Source: Deltaproteobacteria bacterium
Lineage (GTDB): Bacteria; Myxococcota; XYA12-FULL-58-9
Direction: 5' to 3'
Length of the DNA stretch: 64,000 nucleotides
Assembly: GCA_016218825.1 (NCBI GenBank)
Contig: JACRCV010000037.1
Location: forward strand, 26,507-90,506
A model generated the notes under the pieces. That model saw only the letters and a program-made list of their open reading frames with translations, was not told the DNA's origin and made no database searches. Positions 61,490 to 64,000 of this stretch are shown here, piece after piece (within the stretch, counting starts at the first letter, position 1; each line of letters begins with the position of its first letter). Position numbers and translations under genes: made by a program.

Positions 61490-62743
61490 CTACTCGCGAA
61501 AACGCTGGATGTTGGCGCCGACGGCGATGAGCTTGTCGGCGAGGTGCTCGTAGCCGCGGTCCAAGTGGTAGATGCGGCGGACGACGGTCTCGCCCTCGGC
61601 GACCAGGCCGGCCAGCACCAGCCCGGCGCTGGCACGCAGGTCGGTCGCCATCACCGTCGATCCCGAGAGCGTCTTGACGCCGTGCACCACCGCCTTGCCG
61701 CCGTCGACGCGGATGTCGGCGCCGAGGCGGTTGAGCTCCGGCACGTGCATGAAGCGATTCTCGAAGATGGTCTCGGTGATGACGCTGACGCCGTCGGCGA
61801 CCGTCATCAGCGCCATCAGCTGCGCCTGCATGTCGGTCGGGAAGCCGGGGTAGGGCGCGGTGCGCAAGTCTACCGGGCGAATCGCGCCGGCCCGGGTGAC
61901 GGTGGCGCGCGGGCCGTCGATGGCGATGTCGGCGCCGCTCTTCTTGAGCTTGTCGACCAGCGCCGCCTGATGATCGGCGACGCCGCCGAGGATGGTGAGC
62001 GGCTCGCCGGCGAGCGCGCCGGCGACGAGAAAGGTGCCGAACTCGATCCGATCACAAACGACCTGGTGCCGGTAGGGCCGCACCTTGTCTGTGCCATGCA
62101 CCACCAGGCGCTCGGTGCCCGCCCCTTCGATGCGGACGCCCATCTCGCCGAGGGCCAACGCCAGGTCGACGATCTCGGGCTCGCAAGCGGCGTTGTTCAG
62201 GACCGTCTGACCTTTGGCGAGGCTCGCCGCGATCATCAGGTTCTCGGTGCCGCCCACCGTGGGGAAATCAAAGGTGATCTCGGCGCCGCACAGGCCCTTG
62301 GTCTCCGCCTCGACGTAGCCGTGCGAGATATGCAGCGTCGCGCCGAGGGCCTCGAGGGCCTTCAGGTGTTGGTCCACCGGCCGGGCGCCGATGGCGCAGC
62401 CGCCGGGGAGTGAGACCCGAGCGCGGCCGAAGCGGGCGAGCAGCGGGCCAATGACGAGGAACGAGGCGCGCATGGTGCGGACCAGGTCGTAGGGCGCTTC
62501 GTGCTTGTCGATGCGGGTCGCGTCGATCTTGGTCTCGCGGCCTTCGCGCCGCACGCCGGCGCCCATGTGCGCCAGGAGCTGCCCGAGGGTGCGGACGTCG
62601 ACGAGATCGGGCGCGCCGAACAGCACGCTCTCGCCTTCGGCCAAGAGCGCCGCGACCATGATCGGCAGGCTGGCGTTCTTGGAGCCGGAGACCGAGATCT
62701 CGCCGCGCAGCGGCCGGCCACCCTGGATGCGAAAGGCGTCCAC
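61490..62743 (-). CDS. murA: UDP-N-acetylglucosamine 1-carboxyvinyltransferase
   Basis: 417 residues. MurA adds enolpyruvate from PEP to UDP-GlcNAc in the first committed step of peptidoglycan synthesis (cytoplasm). Seen: [19 protein letters not shown], the catalytic loop [15 protein letters not shown] with C116 (the fosfomycin target), [25 protein letters not shown], and [12 protein letters not shown]. Length is normal. The start is GTG at 62743. It lies 9 bases after the FHA gene, with which it is probably co-transcribed, and is convergent to the translocator-like gene (7-base gap). Confidence 0.96.
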   Translation of the reverse strand: MDAFRIQGGRPLRGEISVSGSKNASLPIMVAALLAEGESVLFGAPDLVDVRTLGQLLAHMGAGVRREGRETKIDATRIDKHEAPYDLVRTMRASFLVIGPLLARFGRARVSLPGGCAIGARPVDQHLKALEALGATLHISHGYVEAETKGLCGAEITFDFPTVGGTENLMIAASLAKGQTVLNNAACEPEIVDLALALGEMGVRIEGAGTERLVVHGTDKVRPYRHQVVCDRIEFGTFLVAGALAGEPLTILGGVADHQAALVDKLKKSGADIAIDGPRATVTRAGAIRPVDLRTAPYPGFPTDMQAQLMALMTVADGVSVITETIFENRFMHVPELNRLGADIRVDGGKAVVHGVKTLSGSTVMATDLRASAGLVLAGLVAEGETVVRRIYHLDRGYEHLADKLIAVGANIQRFRE

Positions 62744-62752
62744 CTCGAGGTC

Positions 62753-63373
62753 CTACGACTCGCCCTTGTTGGTGTCGCGCCGCGCCTCGCCGGCGCCGTA
62801 TTGCTTGACGATGCGGAGCTCGAGGAACAACAACAAGCGCTCGCCGGTCAAGAAGTAGAACACCCGGCCGCCGAGGCGGACGCAGTCGCCGGTCGTGAGC
62901 CGCACGTGCTCGCCGGGGTCCAGGCGCCGCCGGTTGACGAAGGTGCCGTTCGACGAGCCGGCGTCGGTGATCTGCACCACCTCGCCGTCGTTCTCGATGT
63001 GGGCGTGCACCGACGACACCGTGGTGTCGGAGACCACCAGGTCGTTGCGGCGCGCGCGGCCGACGAAGATCTTCGGCGCCGGGTTGTCGCTCACCTTCTT
63101 CAACAGGTGCACGACCGAGCTGTCGCCGACGAGCGGCTGCAGCGCCAGCATCCGCTGGATGCGCTCCTCGTTGCGCTCGTCGAGCTCCGCCGGATCGATC
63201 GCCACCTTCTGCGTCGTCCAGCGTTGCCCCTTCGCCCGCTTCTTCGGCTGCTCCGCGATCACGACCTCGTCGTTCTGCGCCGCTTCCACGAAGACCGCCG
63301 GGCCCGGCTGCATGCTCTTCCCGGAGCGCAACGCCAGCCGCTGGTCTTTCATCCACTGTCGCACCGTCGACAT
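62753..63373 (-). CDS. FHA-domain protein
   Basis: Predicted 206 residues from ATG 63373. The N-terminus (1-75) is basic and polar. The FHA domain (about 105-180) has all the phosphothreonine-binding landmarks: GR in IFVGRARRNDL, S/H in VSSVHAHIE, and NGTFVN in DAGSSNGTFVN. It should recognise a Thr-phosphorylated partner, most likely a target of the Ser/Thr kinases common in this phylum. It is upstream of and 9 bases from murA, suggesting a link between phospho-signalling and cell-wall synthesis (inference). A leaderless promoter precedes it. Confidence 0.88.
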   Translation of the reverse strand: MSTVRQWMKDQRLALRSGKSMQPGPAVFVEAAQNDEVVIAEQPKKRAKGQRWTTQKVAIDPAELDERNEERIQRMLALQPLVGDSSVVHLLKKVSDNPAPKIFVGRARRNDLVVSDTTVSSVHAHIENDGEVVQITDAGSSNGTFVNRRRLDPGEHVRLTTGDCVRLGGRVFYFLTGERLLLFLELRIVKQYGAGEARRDTNKGES

Positions 63374-63379
63374 GGCGTG

Positions 63380-63409
63380 AGCATATGCGCGCTCGGCCAG
63401 TCGCAACAA
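63380..63409 (-). promoter_or_regulatory. Candidate leaderless promoter of the FHA-murA operon
   Basis: On the minus strand TTGTTG, 18 bases, TATGCT (or TTGCGA with 15). Six bases separate the -10 from the ATG at 63373. There is no ribosome site, so start and transcription start probably coincide. Confidence 0.5.
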
Positions 63410-63607
63410 GAGGGTCGGTGCAGGGTCGGTGCAGGTGGGTGCTGACCTGCGTTTGGGCCGGAGCGCAGCAGCGCCGCCGGCCCCGCGTCCCATCAGTGCT
63501 TGATGATGTCGAGCAACGTAGAATGCCTCCCTTGATTCGTCGACTTCGGTATCGCATGTTAGCGTCCTGCCTCGAGTTGGCGGCAGAGCGCCGGGCGGGG
63601 GGGGCGA

Positions 63608-63910
63608 ATGCGTCTCTATGTTTCGATTCTGGCGGTGCAGCTCGTCTGCGGCTGTGTCATGGGGCCTACCGTACCGGACCGACCGGGCTGCAACGATGGT
63701 TACGAACGGGTAGATGGAATCTGCGTCGACATAGACGAGTGCGCAACAGACAATGGTGCGTGCGGCTCGCCAGCTTCCTGGTTGTGCAGCAACAACATCG
63801 GCGCGCCACCTACCTGCACGTGTCGTCCTGGTGTTGCCGACCACACGGCCTTCGGGCCTGCGCCCGACTTTGACAGATCCTCGTACCAAATGAAGGGCCA
63901 CCCTGAATGA
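63608..63910 (+). CDS. Small lipoprotein with a calcium-binding EGF-like module
   Basis: 100 residues with GGGGGGGCG before the ATG. The signal peptide ends in VCGC. An EGF-like calcium-binding module follows: VDIDECATDNGACGSPASWLCSN...CTCRPG. The part after CRPG is unlike the family and the frame ends soon after, so the protein is either short or cut by a frameshift relative to a longer EGF-repeat ancestor. From about 63890 to the window edge the base composition becomes more AT-rich. The spacer 63374-63607 holds only the FHA promoter. Confidence 0.6.
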   Translation: MRLYVSILAVQLVCGCVMGPTVPDRPGCNDGYERVDGICVDIDECATDNGACGSPASWLCSNNIGAPPTCTCRPGVADHTAFGPAPDFDRSSYQMKGHPE

Positions 63911-64000
63911 TTTCAAGAGGATAGGACGCCAGAAACCCCAAAACGCCTAGTATACGCCTGGCGAATTTACGCTTGCATTACAGCCTATAGGAATGGTTGA
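63911..64000. other. AT-richer window end without a supported gene
   Basis: The last 90 bases have clearly lower GC than the rest of the window (runs such as AATTTACG and TATAGG) and contain TAGTATAC near 63950. No frame of useful length is visible. It could be the start of a different region or a spacer; the window edge prevents a call. Confidence 0.3.

Overview
The window is GC-rich, gene-dense DNA from a bacterium that is most likely a member of the Myxococcota (old Deltaproteobacteria). This is an inference from gene content. The pointers are an abundance of surface lipoproteins carrying Cys-rich, PKD-like or beta-helix modules, a protease ending in a MYXO-CTERM-like tail (Cys motif, short hydrophobic stretch, Arg block), a long KOW-domain protein, a SurA/PpiC lipoprotein series behind mfd, and a split ATP synthase cluster (atpI-atpB-atpE without the F1 genes). 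No prophage, insertion sequence, CRISPR array, rRNA or tRNA was seen.

Layout. 1-4.6 kb: the 3' end of a Cys-rich repeat protein, a TPR lipoprotein, an ABC ATPase and a TonB-like protein. 4.6-11.3 kb: an outer-membrane-protein-like gene, tyrS, a secreted protein of unknown role, an M16 peptidase, a KOW protein with its own promoter, and a PKD-like lipoprotein. 11.3-18.7 kb: mfd, three SurA/PpiC-type periplasmic chaperone genes and pdxA, in tight succession. 18.6-28.4 kb: mostly minus-strand envelope genes (hypothetical, YfaP-like Cys-rich lipoprotein, von Willebrand A lipoprotein, a tandem pair of 67-residue lipoproteins) around uvrA, and a small zinc-binding protein flanked by an 80-bp direct repeat. 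28.7-30.4 kb: atpI-atpB-atpE on the minus strand. 30.4-30.95 kb: a gene-free stretch with a 52-bp direct repeat and a strong candidate for a structured non-coding RNA on the minus strand. 30.95-35.4 kb: a catalytic/non-catalytic M16 peptidase pair, a DUF2505-type protein and a GspE-N-like protein. 35.4-43.5 kb: a beta-helix lipoprotein, a 22-haem cytochrome, a thioesterase, a small protein and a PpiC-DsbA fusion lipoprotein. 43.5-52.2 kb: two divergent alkaline-phosphatase-fold 'sulfatases', a TPR lytic transglycosylase, a double GNAT protein, a trypsin-like protease and a SUMF1-domain lipoprotein. 52.2-55.1 kb: two divergent B12-binding-type radical SAM enzymes. 55.1-64 kb: a giant PKD/beta-helix lipoprotein, a Nudix hydrolase, a Gln-rich membrane/coiled-coil protein with the layout of a type III translocator, murA, an FHA protein and an EGF-like lipoprotein.

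The genes do not form one pathway. Much of the content concerns the cell envelope: outer-membrane protein folding and quality control (SurA/PpiC, DsbA-like, M16), peptidoglycan (murA, lytic transglycosylase) and surface lipoproteins. DNA repair is represented by mfd and uvrA.

The features most worth follow-up are the predicted ncRNA at about 30.62-30.85 kb, a series of promoters placed so that transcription would start at or within a few bases of the start codon (leaderless mRNAs), the Gln-rich translocator-like protein, the 22-haem cytochrome with one visibly decayed haem site, and two sulfatase-fold proteins plus a formylglycine-enzyme-like protein that all lack the residues needed for formylglycine chemistry.
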